Below are positions 7,707 to 15,704 of a stretch of DNA of 64,000 nucleotides, one piece after another. This DNA is from Allobosea lupini. Lineage in GTDB: Bacteria > Pseudomonadota > Alphaproteobacteria > Rhizobiales > Beijerinckiaceae. Position 1 is the first letter of the stretch; every line of letters starts with the position of its first letter. Location of the stretch: NCBI RefSeq assembly GCF_900109525.1, contig NZ_FOAN01000010.1, forward strand, positions 62,001 through 126,000, read 5' to 3'. The translations under genes and the position numbers were made by a program. The notes below the pieces were generated by a model. It ran no database searches and was not told the DNA's origin. It saw only the letters and a program-made list of their open reading frames with translations.

Positions 7707-7766
7707 AAAATAGGCGATTGACAAAACAGGTCAACTGTCCTGTAAAACAGGACAGTTGACCTGTTT
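7707..7766. promoter_or_regulatory. divergent promoters with double TetR operator
   Basis: On the plus strand TTGACA (7718-7723), 17 nt, and TGTAAA (7741-7746) form a promoter for the NIPSNAP gene. On the minus strand TTGACC (complement of 7729-7734), 16 nt, and TATTTT (complement of 7707-7712) form one for tetR. Two 18-bp sites, ACAGGTCAACTGTCCTGT (7726-7743) and ACAGGACAGTTGACCTGT (7747-7764), each read ACAGG-N8-CCTGT. Together they make a perfect inverted repeat with 20-nt arms (7724-7743 and 7747-7766) around AAA. Repressor binding here would block both promoters. Confidence 0.75.
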
Positions 7767-7777
7767 GGAGGAATCCG

Positions 7778-8503
7778 GTGTCCATCCTTTTCGAGCTGCG
7801 GCGCTATCGGCTGAACCCGGGCGCTTTCGACGAGCTGCTCACCCTCTTCGAGCGCGAGTTCGTCCACACCCAGGAAGCTGTCGGAATGGACGTCCCGGCG
7901 ATTTACCGCGACACTGGCGATCCAGACGCCTTCGTCTGGCTCCGCTCGTTCGAGAGCATCGATGCGCGCGCACAAGCTCTCGCGACCTTCTACACCGGCG
8001 ATGTCTGGGACCGCTTCGGCCCTGCGGCGAACGCGACGATGGTCAACTCGGACAATGTGCTGCTGCTTGCTCCCGGCAGGCTCGATCCGGCACTGCTCCC
8101 AAGATCCGGCGCCGACCGAGAAGACGCATCGGGCACGGCCGGAAAAGGTCTGATCACCATCTCGATCTGCTCACTCGCCCCCGGCCGCGAGCAGGAATTC
8201 GCGACCTTTTTCGAGACAGAGGCGAGACCGCTCCTCGAGCAGGCGGGCGCCAGGATCGACGGGACTTTCGTCTCCGCAGCAGAAAGGAATTCGTTTCCCC
8301 GGCTTCCCGTGCGCGAAGGCGAACCCGTGTTCGTCTGGATCGCGGCCTTTGCGGACGCAGCGGCCGAAACAGCCTATCAGTCCAGGCTCGAGCGGGCAGC
8401 AGCGTGGCGGGATGCGGTGTTTCCCGCTCTGGACCGACGGCTATGGCGCCCGATCGAGACGGCGCGGCTCATCCCCACCGGGCGCTCGCGCCATCGCTGG
8501 TAG
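7778..8503 (+). CDS. NIPSNAP-family protein
   Basis: The GTG at 7778 follows GGAGG by 6 nt and yields 241 residues. The start MSILFELRRYRLNPGAFDEL and the later ISICSLAPGREQEFATFFE are two ferredoxin-like NIPSNAP-type repeats, the first including FVWLRSFESIDARAQAL, so the protein is a tandem two-domain member. Bacterial NIPSNAP proteins are small alpha+beta barrels related to dimeric stress-response and monooxygenase folds; their reactions are mostly unknown. It sits alone under strong predicted control by the divergent TetR repressor, which hints at a role in responding to a small toxic molecule. Confidence 0.83.
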   Translation: MSILFELRRYRLNPGAFDELLTLFEREFVHTQEAVGMDVPAIYRDTGDPDAFVWLRSFESIDARAQALATFYTGDVWDRFGPAANATMVNSDNVLLLAPGRLDPALLPRSGADREDASGTAGKGLITISICSLAPGREQEFATFFETEARPLLEQAGARIDGTFVSAAERNSFPRLPVREGEPVFVWIAAFADAAAETAYQSRLERAAAWRDAVFPALDRRLWRPIETARLIPTGRSRHRW

Positions 8504-8827
8504 GCGATGCCAAGCTCACGGGCAGCGCAGGTGAAAAGCAGCTGACGGCTGGGCCTGCGCTGCGGTGACGACGATGTCCGTGTCGTCGGACGATACCTGC
8601 GCCACCGCTTCGATGGACCGCCGCAGGGGGTCGAAATTTTCTCCCGCCGCGCTGCGATGCCTGCGCCGGCTCGGCTGCAGAAAGATGTCCCGATGAAGCT
8701 GCCCCAGCGGCCTCTCGGGCCAGGTAATGGACCGGCTGCGTCGCACTGGCGGACCGCGCAGGCTGGAGAGAATCTCTTTGCGGATCGATACAAGGACGCC
8801 CGGATCCAATAACGCTCTCCTTGATTC
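8504..8827. other. 324-nt stretch without a recognised gene
   Basis: Between the NIPSNAP gene and the next tetR operator I see no convincing gene. A reverse-strand frame (about 8516-8840) with text such as LGQLHRDIFLQPS and DDTDIVVTAAQAQ looks somewhat protein-like, but it has no family I recognise and no good start, so it could be a decayed gene. No RNA structure stood out. Confidence 0.4.
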
Positions 8828-8843
8828 AATCAATCGATTGATT
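8828..8843 (+). promoter_or_regulatory. candidate TetR operator of the exporter operon
   Basis: AATCAATCGATTGATT is a perfect 16-bp palindrome, 30 nt upstream of the tetR start, preceded by an extra TTGATT at 8821-8826. Its position fits autorepression of the tetR-hlyD-ABC operon. Confidence 0.6.
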
Positions 8844-8873
8844 AAATTCAGAAGCCATGCTATCGGCCTCGCC

Positions 8874-9545
8874 ATGGCACGTACATCCATTCTCAAGGAC
8901 GCCGAGGGCACGCGGCAGGCGCTGATCCGCGCCGGGCTCGACCTGTTCGGCCGCAATGGCTTCGATGCGACCTCGACGCGTGAGATCGCCCAGGCGGCGA
9001 AGGTCAACAGCGCCGGCATCGCCTATCATTTCGGCGGCAAGGATGGGCTCAGGCAGGCCTGCGCCGAGGCGATCATCGCCCGGATGCAGGCCGTGCTGGC
9101 AGGTGGGGCTCCCACGGTCTCGATCACGATCGATGCGGCGGATCGCGACGTCGCCACCGAGCAGCTGCTCGCGCTGATCGACCGGGTCGTCGCCTTTCTG
9201 ACGACGGTTCCAGAGAGCGAGGTCGTCGCTCGCTTCGTCGTGCGCGAGATGCTGACGCCGAGCCCGGCCTTCGAGACGATCTATGGCGGACTGTTCGAAC
9301 CGGTGCATCGCCGGGTCTGCCAAGTCTGGGCTGCAGCGACGGGTATGGAGCCGGAGGCGCCGGCAACCAAGCTCGCCGTCTTCGCCGCGATCGGCCAGGT
9401 CTTCTATTTCCGCATCGCGCGGCCGGCGGTCACCCGGCGCCTGGGCTGGGACGCGATCGGCCCGGAGGAGGCGCGCGCCATAGCTGAAACAGTCAGGCGC
9501 TCGGTTCGCGCCAGCATCCTCGCATGCAGGGGAGAGGCGTCATGA
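8874..9545 (+). CDS. TetR-family repressor heading an ABC efflux operon (CerR/DUF1956 type)
   Basis: ATG 8874 gives MARTSILKDAEGTRQALIRA and 223 residues. The helix-turn-helix (TSTREIAQAAKVNSAGIAYH, FGGKDGLRQA) spans about residues 30-70. The C-terminal half, with ARFVVREMLTPSPAFETIY and GQVFYFRIARP, is the pattern of the DUF1956 ligand domain of CerR/YbiH-like regulators, which typically head HlyD-ABC exporter operons. Its stop overlaps the hlyD start (ATGA), so it is the first gene of the operon and probably autoregulates through the palindrome at 8828-8843. Confidence 0.9.
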   Translation: MARTSILKDAEGTRQALIRAGLDLFGRNGFDATSTREIAQAAKVNSAGIAYHFGGKDGLRQACAEAIIARMQAVLAGGAPTVSITIDAADRDVATEQLLALIDRVVAFLTTVPESEVVARFVVREMLTPSPAFETIYGGLFEPVHRRVCQVWAAATGMEPEAPATKLAVFAAIGQVFYFRIARPAVTRRLGWDAIGPEEARAIAETVRRSVRASILACRGEAS

Positions 9546-10498
9546 TCCTCGATTTCATCTGCTCCTTCGCCATCGCCGCTTCGCTCGGAATCTGCGCGCC
9601 GCCGACCACTCGCGTCGTCGGCTATGTCGAGGGCGAATATGTCCGCCTCGGCCCGATCGACACGGCGCGGATCGAGAACGTCTCGGTCCGCCGCGGCGAG
9701 CGCGTCGCGCCCGGTGCGCTGCTTGCCGAACTGCAGGCCGACGATGCCCGCAACGCTGTCGCCGAGAGCGAGGCGCGGCTGGTGCAGGCGCAGGCGCAGC
9801 TCGCCAACCTGCTCAGCGGCAAAAGGCCGGAGGAGATCGCGGTGATCGAGGCGACAGCCGTCTCCGCCAAGGCGCAGGAGCGCGAGGCCGAGCGGGCGCT
9901 GGAGCGGCGGCAGGATCTCTTCCGGCGCGGCGTCTCGACCCAGGCCGATCTCGATCAGGCCCAGACCGCGCGCGACGTCGCCGCGGCGAATGTGCGCCAG
10001 AGCGCCGCCAATCTCGCCGTCGCCCGGCTGGCGGCGCGCGAAGAGGAGATCAAGGCGGCGCAGAACCAGGTGGCGCAGGCGCAGGCCGCGCTCGACCAGG
10101 CCAAGTGGCGGCTCGGCCAGCGCAAGCTGATGGCGCCGGCGGCCGGGATCGTCACCGATCTGGTGCGCCATCCCGGCGAGCTCGCCGGCCCGTCGGCGCC
10201 GGCGTTGACGATCCTGCCCGACGGTGCGGTCAAGCTGATGCTCTACGTGCCGGAGGCACTGCTGTTCGGCACCAGCGTTGGCACGCAGCTCGACGTGCGC
10301 TGCTCGGGCTGTCCACAGGGGATGGCGGCCACCGTGTCCTATGTCTCGCAGGAGCCGGAATTCACCCCGCCGGTGATCTATTCGGCCGAAACGCGGCAGA
10401 AGCTGGTCTATCTCGTCGAGGCGCGGCCCGAGGGCGCCCCTGCGACGCGGCTCCAGCCTGGGCAGATCGTCGACGTCATGCTGCGGGGGCGGCGGTGA
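9542..10498 (+). CDS. HlyD-family periplasmic adaptor of ABC exporter
   Basis: ATG 9542 gives MILDFICSFAIAASLGICA, a short export or anchor segment. A biotinyl-lipoyl half (VSVRRGERVAPGALLAELQA) follows, then a long alpha-helical hairpin (about residues 70-185, rich in A, Q, E and R), the second lipoyl half (KLMAPAAGIVTDLVRHPGE) and a beta-barrel. That is the standard YbhG-type membrane fusion protein order, 318 residues. It overlaps the tetR stop by 4 nt and its own TGA overlaps the GTG of the ATPase. It would link the ABC-2 pump to an outer-membrane channel, which is not in the window. Confidence 0.9.
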   Translation: MILDFICSFAIAASLGICAPPTTRVVGYVEGEYVRLGPIDTARIENVSVRRGERVAPGALLAELQADDARNAVAESEARLVQAQAQLANLLSGKRPEEIAVIEATAVSAKAQEREAERALERRQDLFRRGVSTQADLDQAQTARDVAAANVRQSAANLAVARLAAREEEIKAAQNQVAQAQAALDQAKWRLGQRKLMAPAAGIVTDLVRHPGELAGPSAPALTILPDGAVKLMLYVPEALLFGTSVGTQLDVRCSGCPQGMAATVSYVSQEPEFTPPVIYSAETRQKLVYLVEARPEGAPATRLQPGQIVDVMLRGRR

Positions 10499-11427
10499 GC
10501 GAGCGCAACGTCATCGACGTGCGCGGCCTGACCAAGCGCTTCGGCACGCGCACGGTCGTCGACAATGTCGATCTCGCGGTCAGGGAAGGCGAGATCGTCG
10601 GCTTCCTTGGGCCCAACGGCTCCGGCAAGACCACGACGATCCGGCTGATCTGCGGCCTGCTCACGCCCGATGCCGGGGAGGGGACGGTGCTCGGGCTGGA
10701 TGTCCGCACCCAGAGCGCCGAGATCAAGCTCCAGGTCGGCTACATGACGCAGAAGTTCTCGTTCTACGAGGACCTGACGATCGAGGAGAACCTGACCTTC
10801 GTCGCCCGGCTCTATGCGCTCAAGCCGGTCGAGGATGCCGTGGCGCGCACGCTCGACAGTCTTGGCCTGACCTCGCGCAAGGACCAGCTCGCCGGCACGC
10901 TGTCGGGGGGCTGGAAGCAGCGCCTCGCACTCGCCGCCTGCATCATGCACCAGCCGAAGCTGCTTTTGCTCGACGAGCCGACCGCCGGCGTCGACCCCAA
11001 GGCGCGGCGCGAGTTCTGGGATGAAATCCACCGCCTCGCCGGCGACGGGCTGACCGTGCTGGTCTCGACCCATTACATGGACGAGGCCGAGCGCTGCCAC
11101 CGCATCGGCTACATCGCCTATGGCCGCATGCTGGCGACCGGCACGGTCGACGAGGTGGTGAAAGGCTCGGGCCTTTCGACCTATGTCGTCCATGGCGCAC
11201 TGAAGCCGGCCGAGATCGCCGCGCTGGCGAAGACCGATGGCGTCGAGCAGGTCGCGCCCTTCGGGACGACATTGCACGTTGTCGGCACCGACAAGGCTAG
11301 GCTCGAAGCCGCGCTGGCGCATCTCAAGGACCGTCCCGGCATCCGTGTCGAGCCCGACGCGACCAGCCTGGAGGATGTCTTCATCCAGTTCATGGCGAAG
11401 GCGCAAGCCGAGGGGAGGGCGGCATGA
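10495..11427 (+). CDS. ABC transporter ATP-binding protein (drug/lipid export, YbhF-like)
   Basis: I start it at GTG 10495 (SERNVIDVRGLTKRFGTR), overlapping the hlyD stop as GTGA; 310 residues. Walker A is GPNGSGKTT, the signature LSGGWKQRLALA, Walker B LLLLDEPTAGVDP, and the H-loop histidine is in VSTHYMDEAERC. The C-terminal extension with VVHGALKPAEIAAL is typical of ABC-2 exporters of the CcmA/YbhF class. A single nucleotide-binding domain implies a dimer working with the permease encoded next. It overlaps that gene by 4 nt. Confidence 0.93.
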   Translation: MSERNVIDVRGLTKRFGTRTVVDNVDLAVREGEIVGFLGPNGSGKTTTIRLICGLLTPDAGEGTVLGLDVRTQSAEIKLQVGYMTQKFSFYEDLTIEENLTFVARLYALKPVEDAVARTLDSLGLTSRKDQLAGTLSGGWKQRLALAACIMHQPKLLLLDEPTAGVDPKARREFWDEIHRLAGDGLTVLVSTHYMDEAERCHRIGYIAYGRMLATGTVDEVVKGSGLSTYVVHGALKPAEIAALAKTDGVEQVAPFGTTLHVVGTDKARLEAALAHLKDRPGIRVEPDATSLEDVFIQFMAKAQAEGRAA

Positions 11428-12575
11428 GCACGATGGCGCTGGCATCCCTGTTCTCGCCCGGCCGGCTCGGCGCGGTGCTGGCCAAGGAGTTCGTCCAGAT
11501 GCGGCGCGACCGCATCACCTTCGCGATGATGCTGGTGGTGCCGATCGTCCAGCTGCTGCTGTTCGGCTACGCGATCAACAACGATCCCAAGGGCTTGCCG
11601 GCGGCGGTTTTGGCGCTGGGCCAGGATCGCTACACCCGTTCGGTCGTCGCGGCATTGGAGGTCTCCGGCTATTACCGCTTCGCCAAGCGGCCGGAGAGCG
11701 CGGCGGAGGCGCAGAGCCTGATGGCGCGCGGCGCGATCTCCTTCCTCGTCACCATTCCCAGCGATTTCGGCATGCGGGTCGAACGCGGGGACGAGCCGCG
11801 CATTCTGGTCGAGGCCGATGCGACCGATCCGGCGGCCTCAAGCAATGCCGTCGGTGCGCTCCAGACCATCGCCAGCCGGGCATTGACGCGGGCGCTCGGT
11901 ACCGAGGAGCTCAAGCGCGAGCAGAGCGAGAGCGCGCTCTCGTTCGTCATCCACCGGCGCTACAATCCCGAGGGCATCACCCAATACAACATTGTGCCCG
12001 GCCTGCTCGGCGTCATCCTGCAGATGACCATGGTTATGATGACGGCGATGGCGCTGACCCGCGAGATCGAGCGCGGCACCATGGAGAACCTGCTGGCGAT
12101 GCCGGCGACGCCGGGCGAGATCATGCTCGGCAAGGTGCTGCCCTATCTCGCGGTCGGCAGCATCCAGGTCGCGGTGGTGCTCTCGGCGGCGAAGCTGCTG
12201 TTCGGCGTGCCCTTCCTCGGCAGCCTCGGACTGCTCTTGACCAGCGTCACCATCTTCGTGCTGGCGCTGGTGCTGCTCGGCTACACGATCTCGACCATGG
12301 CGCGCACGCAGCTCCAGGCGATGCAATTGACCTTCTTCTTCTTCCTGCCCTCGCTGCTGCTGTCCGGCTTCATGTTCCCCTATGCCGGCATGCCGCTGTG
12401 GGCGCAGTGGCTCGGCGAGATCTTCCCGCTGACGCATTTTCTGCGCGTCGTCCGCGCCATCATGCTGAAGGGGGCGGATCTCGGCGATATCGGGCTGGAG
12501 GTGTTCTACCTCTCGATCTTCGTGCCGCTCTATGCCGGCATCGCGCTGCTGCGGTTCAGGAGCACGCTGGATTGA
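11424..12575 (+). CDS. ABC-2 type permease
   Basis: The 383-residue protein has an N-terminal membrane helix (ITFAMMLVVPIVQLLLFGYA), a large extracytoplasmic domain of about 150 residues, and five more membrane helices from about residue 190 including the ABC-2 signature region EIERGTMENLLAMPATPGEI. It matches YbhR/YbhS-like permeases. With the HlyD and ATPase genes it completes a single-permease exporter; YbhFSR-type systems often have two permease genes, but only one is present here. Substrate unknown, probably a drug or other amphiphile. Confidence 0.92.
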   Translation: MSTMALASLFSPGRLGAVLAKEFVQMRRDRITFAMMLVVPIVQLLLFGYAINNDPKGLPAAVLALGQDRYTRSVVAALEVSGYYRFAKRPESAAEAQSLMARGAISFLVTIPSDFGMRVERGDEPRILVEADATDPAASSNAVGALQTIASRALTRALGTEELKREQSESALSFVIHRRYNPEGITQYNIVPGLLGVILQMTMVMMTAMALTREIERGTMENLLAMPATPGEIMLGKVLPYLAVGSIQVAVVLSAAKLLFGVPFLGSLGLLLTSVTIFVLALVLLGYTISTMARTQLQAMQLTFFFFLPSLLLSGFMFPYAGMPLWAQWLGEIFPLTHFLRVVRAIMLKGADLGDIGLEVFYLSIFVPLYAGIALLRFRSTLD

Positions 12576-12648
12576 CGGGCGGGGCGCCGTGCGTCGTTCG
12601 GCGTTGTTGCTTGCAAAATAATAGTGACTGCTGTAGCGAGCCTGGGCC

Positions 12649-13152
12649 ATGCAACCCAAGCTCGCTCCTCTCACCGAATGCCCCTGCGCACTTGCCGTCG
12701 AGACCGTCGGTGAGTGGTGGAGCATCCTGATCCTGCGCGATGCGCTGCAGGGGCTGACTCGCTTCGACGAGTTCGAGCGCAGCCTCGGCATCGCGCCGAA
12801 CATGCTGACGCGCCGGCTGAAGCATCTCACCGAGAGCGGGCTGTTCGAGCGGCGGCTCTATAGCGAGCGGCCGAAGCGCTACGAATATGTCCTGACCGAG
12901 AAGGGCCGCGACGTCTTCCCGGTCGTCGTGGCGCTGATCGGCTTCGCCAATCGGCATCTTGCTCCCGAAGGCGCCTCGCTGCTGCTGGCCGAGCGCGGGA
13001 CCGGCCGGCCAATCACCCCGATCGTCGTCGACGCGGCGACCCTGCAACCAGTCACCGCGGAAAGCGCTACCGTCATCGCCGGGCCGCGCGCCAGCAACGA
13101 CCTGCGCGAGCGCCTCGCGGCGCGCCAGGCCGCTACGCGAGCCAGATCGTAA
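12649..13152 (+). CDS. HxlR-family transcriptional regulator
   Basis: The 167-residue protein contains CPCALAVETVGEWWSILILR, FDEFERSLGIAPNMLTRRLK and the wing KRYEYVLTEKGRD, the HxlR winged-helix core, followed by a C-terminal tail of about 60 residues without cysteines. It starts 73 nt after the exporter permease and ends 11 nt before a fabF-type gene, so it probably shares a transcript with and controls that gene. Cysteines C12 and C14 near the N-terminus are a common redox-sensing position in the family. Confidence 0.88.
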   Translation: MQPKLAPLTECPCALAVETVGEWWSILILRDALQGLTRFDEFERSLGIAPNMLTRRLKHLTESGLFERRLYSERPKRYEYVLTEKGRDVFPVVVALIGFANRHLAPEGASLLLAERGTGRPITPIVVDAATLQPVTAESATVIAGPRASNDLRERLAARQAATRARS

Positions 13153-13163
13153 TAGGAGCCGCC

Positions 13164-14429
13164 ATGCGCCGCATTGTCGTCACCGGACTGGGCGTCGTCT
13201 CGCCTCTGGGCTGCGGCACCGAGCTCGCCTGGCAGCGCCTGCTCGCCGGTCGCTCGGGCTTGCGCCGCCTGCCGGACGCGGTCGCCGAGACCCTGCCGGC
13301 CAAGATCGCTGGCATCGTGCCGGGGAAGGCCGAGGACAATGAGGGTGGCTTCGATCCGGATGTCGCGATCGCGCCGAAGGACCAGCGCAAGATGGACCGG
13401 TTCATCCAGTTCGCGCTGGTTGCGGCCAAGGAGGCGCTGGCGCAGGCCGGTTGGCAGCCGCAGGACGAAGCCGAGCGCGAACGCACCGCGACCGTGATCG
13501 CCTCCGGCATCGGCGGCTTTCCGGCGATCGCCGAGGCGGTCCGCACGACCGACCAGCGCGGTGTGCGCCGGCTCTCGCCTTTCACCGTGCCATCCTTCCT
13601 GGTCAATCTCGCGGCCGGCCATGTCTCGATCGATCATGGCTTCAAGGGGCCGATCGGCGCGCCCGTCACCGCCTGCGCCGCCGGCGTCCAGGCGATCGGC
13701 GATGCTGCCAGGATGATCCGGGCCGGCGAGGTCGACATCGCACTCTGCGGCGGCAGCGAAGCCTGCGTCGATCTCGTCTCGCTCGGTGGCTTCGCCGCGG
13801 CGCGGGCGCTTTCGACTGGGTTCAACGACGAGCCGGAGAAGGCCTCGCGTCCTTTCGACCGTGATCGCGACGGCTTCGTCATGGGCGAGGGCGCCGGGAT
13901 CCTGGTGATCGAGGCGCTGGAGCATGCACAGGCGCGTGGCGCGACGATCCTCGCCGAACTGACCGGCTACGGCACCAGCGCCGACGCCTATCACATCACC
14001 TCCGGCCCCGAGGACGGCTCGGGCGCACGCCGGGCGATGGAGACGGCGCTGAAGCAGGCGGGTCTCAAGCCCGGCGATGTCGCCCATCTCAACGCCCATT
14101 CGACTTCGACGCCGGTCGGCGATCGCGGCGAGCTCGCCGCGATCAAGGCGGTGTTCGGCAGCGAAGGCGGCATCGCGATCAGCGCGACGAAATCGGCGAC
14201 CGGTCATCTGCTCGGCGCCGCCGGCGGGCTGGAGGCGGTCTTCACCATCCTCGCTTTGCGTGACCAGATCGCGCCGCCGACGCTCAATCTCGAGAACCCG
14301 GACGAGGATGCCGCCGGGCTCGACCTCGTGGCAAAGACGGCGAGACCGATGGCGATGGAGCACGCCATCTCGAACGGCTTCGGCTTCGGCGGCGTCAATG
14401 CCAGCGTGGTGTTCAGGCGCTGGGCCTGA
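13164..14429 (+). CDS. fabF: beta-ketoacyl-ACP synthase II (FabF-type), probably an accessory copy
   Basis: The 421-residue protein carries the KAS catalytic triad in the usual spacing: C171 in PVTACAAGVQ, H312 in NAHSTSTPVGD and H348 in SATKSATGHLLGAAGG, plus the glycine-rich end NGFGFGGVNASVV. It condenses malonyl-ACP with acyl-ACP in fatty-acid elongation. No acpP, fabD or fabG gene is nearby, unlike the housekeeping fab cluster, so I take this as a second, separately regulated copy paired with hxlR. The gene follows hxlR by 11 nt with GGAG upstream. Confidence 0.88.
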   Translation: MRRIVVTGLGVVSPLGCGTELAWQRLLAGRSGLRRLPDAVAETLPAKIAGIVPGKAEDNEGGFDPDVAIAPKDQRKMDRFIQFALVAAKEALAQAGWQPQDEAERERTATVIASGIGGFPAIAEAVRTTDQRGVRRLSPFTVPSFLVNLAAGHVSIDHGFKGPIGAPVTACAAGVQAIGDAARMIRAGEVDIALCGGSEACVDLVSLGGFAAARALSTGFNDEPEKASRPFDRDRDGFVMGEGAGILVIEALEHAQARGATILAELTGYGTSADAYHITSGPEDGSGARRAMETALKQAGLKPGDVAHLNAHSTSTPVGDRGELAAIKAVFGSEGGIAISATKSATGHLLGAAGGLEAVFTILALRDQIAPPTLNLENPDEDAAGLDLVAKTARPMAMEHAISNGFGFGGVNASVVFRRWA

Positions 14430-14454
14430 GAGGGTTCCGGAGTTCGCAAAAAAA

Positions 14455-14572
14455 GCGCGAGTCGTCCCGGGCGACCGCAGGGAGACCCGGGACCCATGCT
14501 GGAATCTCAATCGGAAAGGCTCAGGCATGGATCCCGGATCGGCGCTGCTTCGCGGATTGTCCGGGATGACAT
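14455..14572. repeat. dispersed palindromic intergenic repeat, copy 1
   Basis: A block containing GCGAGTCGTCCCGGGCG and then, from about 14511, CGGAAAGGCTCAGGCATGG, TCCCGGATCGGCGC, GCTTCGCGG and TTGTCCGGGATGACAT recurs with few changes at 22531-22629. The ends are roughly inverted (GTCGTCCCGGGC and TCCGGGATGAC), so transcripts could fold. It lies between the ends of fabF and the quinone oxidoreductase gene. Confidence 0.75.
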
Positions 14573-14614
14573 CCGTTTTGATGGCGAAGCCTGGCGGGTT
14601 GGCGATTCAGACCC

Positions 14615-15604
14615 TCAAAGCGTCACCACGACCTTGCCGAACTGCTCGTTCGATTCGAGGTAGCGATGCGCCTCGACGATCTGCTCGAACGGGAAAGTTC
14701 GGGCGATGATCGGCTTCAGCGAGCCGTCGTTCAGGCCGTCCAGGATGAAGGCCTTGGCGGCGGCGAGCCGAGCCGGGTCGCCTGCGATTTCGTGGACGAG
14801 ATAGCCGCGCAGCGTCAGGCTCTTGCTCAGGACGTTGAAGAGCGGGAAGGGCGTCGTCTGCGGGCTGAGGCCGCCATACTCGAACAGGATGCCGCCGCGC
14901 GCCATCGCGGCAGTCAGTGGGATGAAGGCTGGGCCCCCGACCGCGTCGAACACCACCCTGACGCCGTCTTCGCCTGCGATCTCCTTCAATCGGGCTTCCA
15001 AGCCATCTTCGGCCAGGGCAATGACATGGGCGGCGCCGGCCTCGCGCAGCGCCTGCGCCTTGCGCGAAGTCCGCGTCACCGCAATCGCGATCGCGCCGAT
15101 CCGGTTGGCGATCTGGATCGCGGCGAGGCCGACGCTGCTCGACGCGGCGGTGATAACCACATGCTCGCCCTGTGCGAGCCGGGCGATGTCGACCAGCGCG
15201 CCATAGGCGGTCAGGTACTGCATCCAGCTGGCTGCAGCCGCCTCCCAGCCGAGCGTCGGCGGGTGCTTCACCACCAATTCGGCCGCGACGGTGACGAGTT
15301 CGCCATGCACCGGCGAGCTCACCATCGAGCGCGGTGGCACCAGGCTGACGGCATCGCCCGGCGAGAGGCCTTCGACGCCGGCGCCGATGCTCTCGATCAG
15401 GCCCGCGGCTTCGAGGCCGATGCCGGATGGAAACCGCGCCTGCTCGATATAGCTGCCCGAGCGAAACAGGACCTCGGCCCGGTTGAGGCCGAGCGCCTTG
15501 GTCCGAATTCGGACTTCGCCAGAGCCGGGCGGCGGGACGTCGATGTCCTCGATGGTCAGAACCTCGGGGCCGCCATGGCGGTGAAAGCGGATCGTGCGGG
15601 CCAT
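14615..15604 (-). CDS. zinc-independent NAD(P)H:quinone oxidoreductase-like MDR dehydrogenase
   Basis: From ATG 15604 (MARTIRFHRHGGPEVL), spaced 8 nt from GGAG, the protein is 329 residues. The N-terminal GroES-like domain has GSGEVRIRTKALGLNRAEVL and GIGLEAAGLIESIG. The Rossmann part has EHVVITAASSSVGLAAIQIA, the glycine motif being degenerate (SSSVG for GGVG). Catalytic and structural zinc cysteines are absent, as in quinone oxidoreductase/crotonase-like members. It is divergent from a lysR gene, which probably regulates it. Confidence 0.87.
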   Translation of the reverse strand: MARTIRFHRHGGPEVLTIEDIDVPPPGSGEVRIRTKALGLNRAEVLFRSGSYIEQARFPSGIGLEAAGLIESIGAGVEGLSPGDAVSLVPPRSMVSSPVHGELVTVAAELVVKHPPTLGWEAAAASWMQYLTAYGALVDIARLAQGEHVVITAASSSVGLAAIQIANRIGAIAIAVTRTSRKAQALREAGAAHVIALAEDGLEARLKEIAGEDGVRVVFDAVGGPAFIPLTAAMARGGILFEYGGLSPQTTPFPLFNVLSKSLTLRGYLVHEIAGDPARLAAAKAFILDGLNDGSLKPIIARTFPFEQIVEAHRYLESNEQFGKVVVTL

Positions 15605-15704
15605 GCTCATGACTCCAAAACAGAGCGAATGAATGAGCTATGGCAGCGCGCCGTCCTGCGATAAATTGCGCGCCACGATCGATAATCGGAACCGTTGATT
15701 TCGG

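Noticed and set aside
7671-7724. Longer tetR start at 7724
   Set aside because: It would lie upstream of the predicted -10 of its own promoter.
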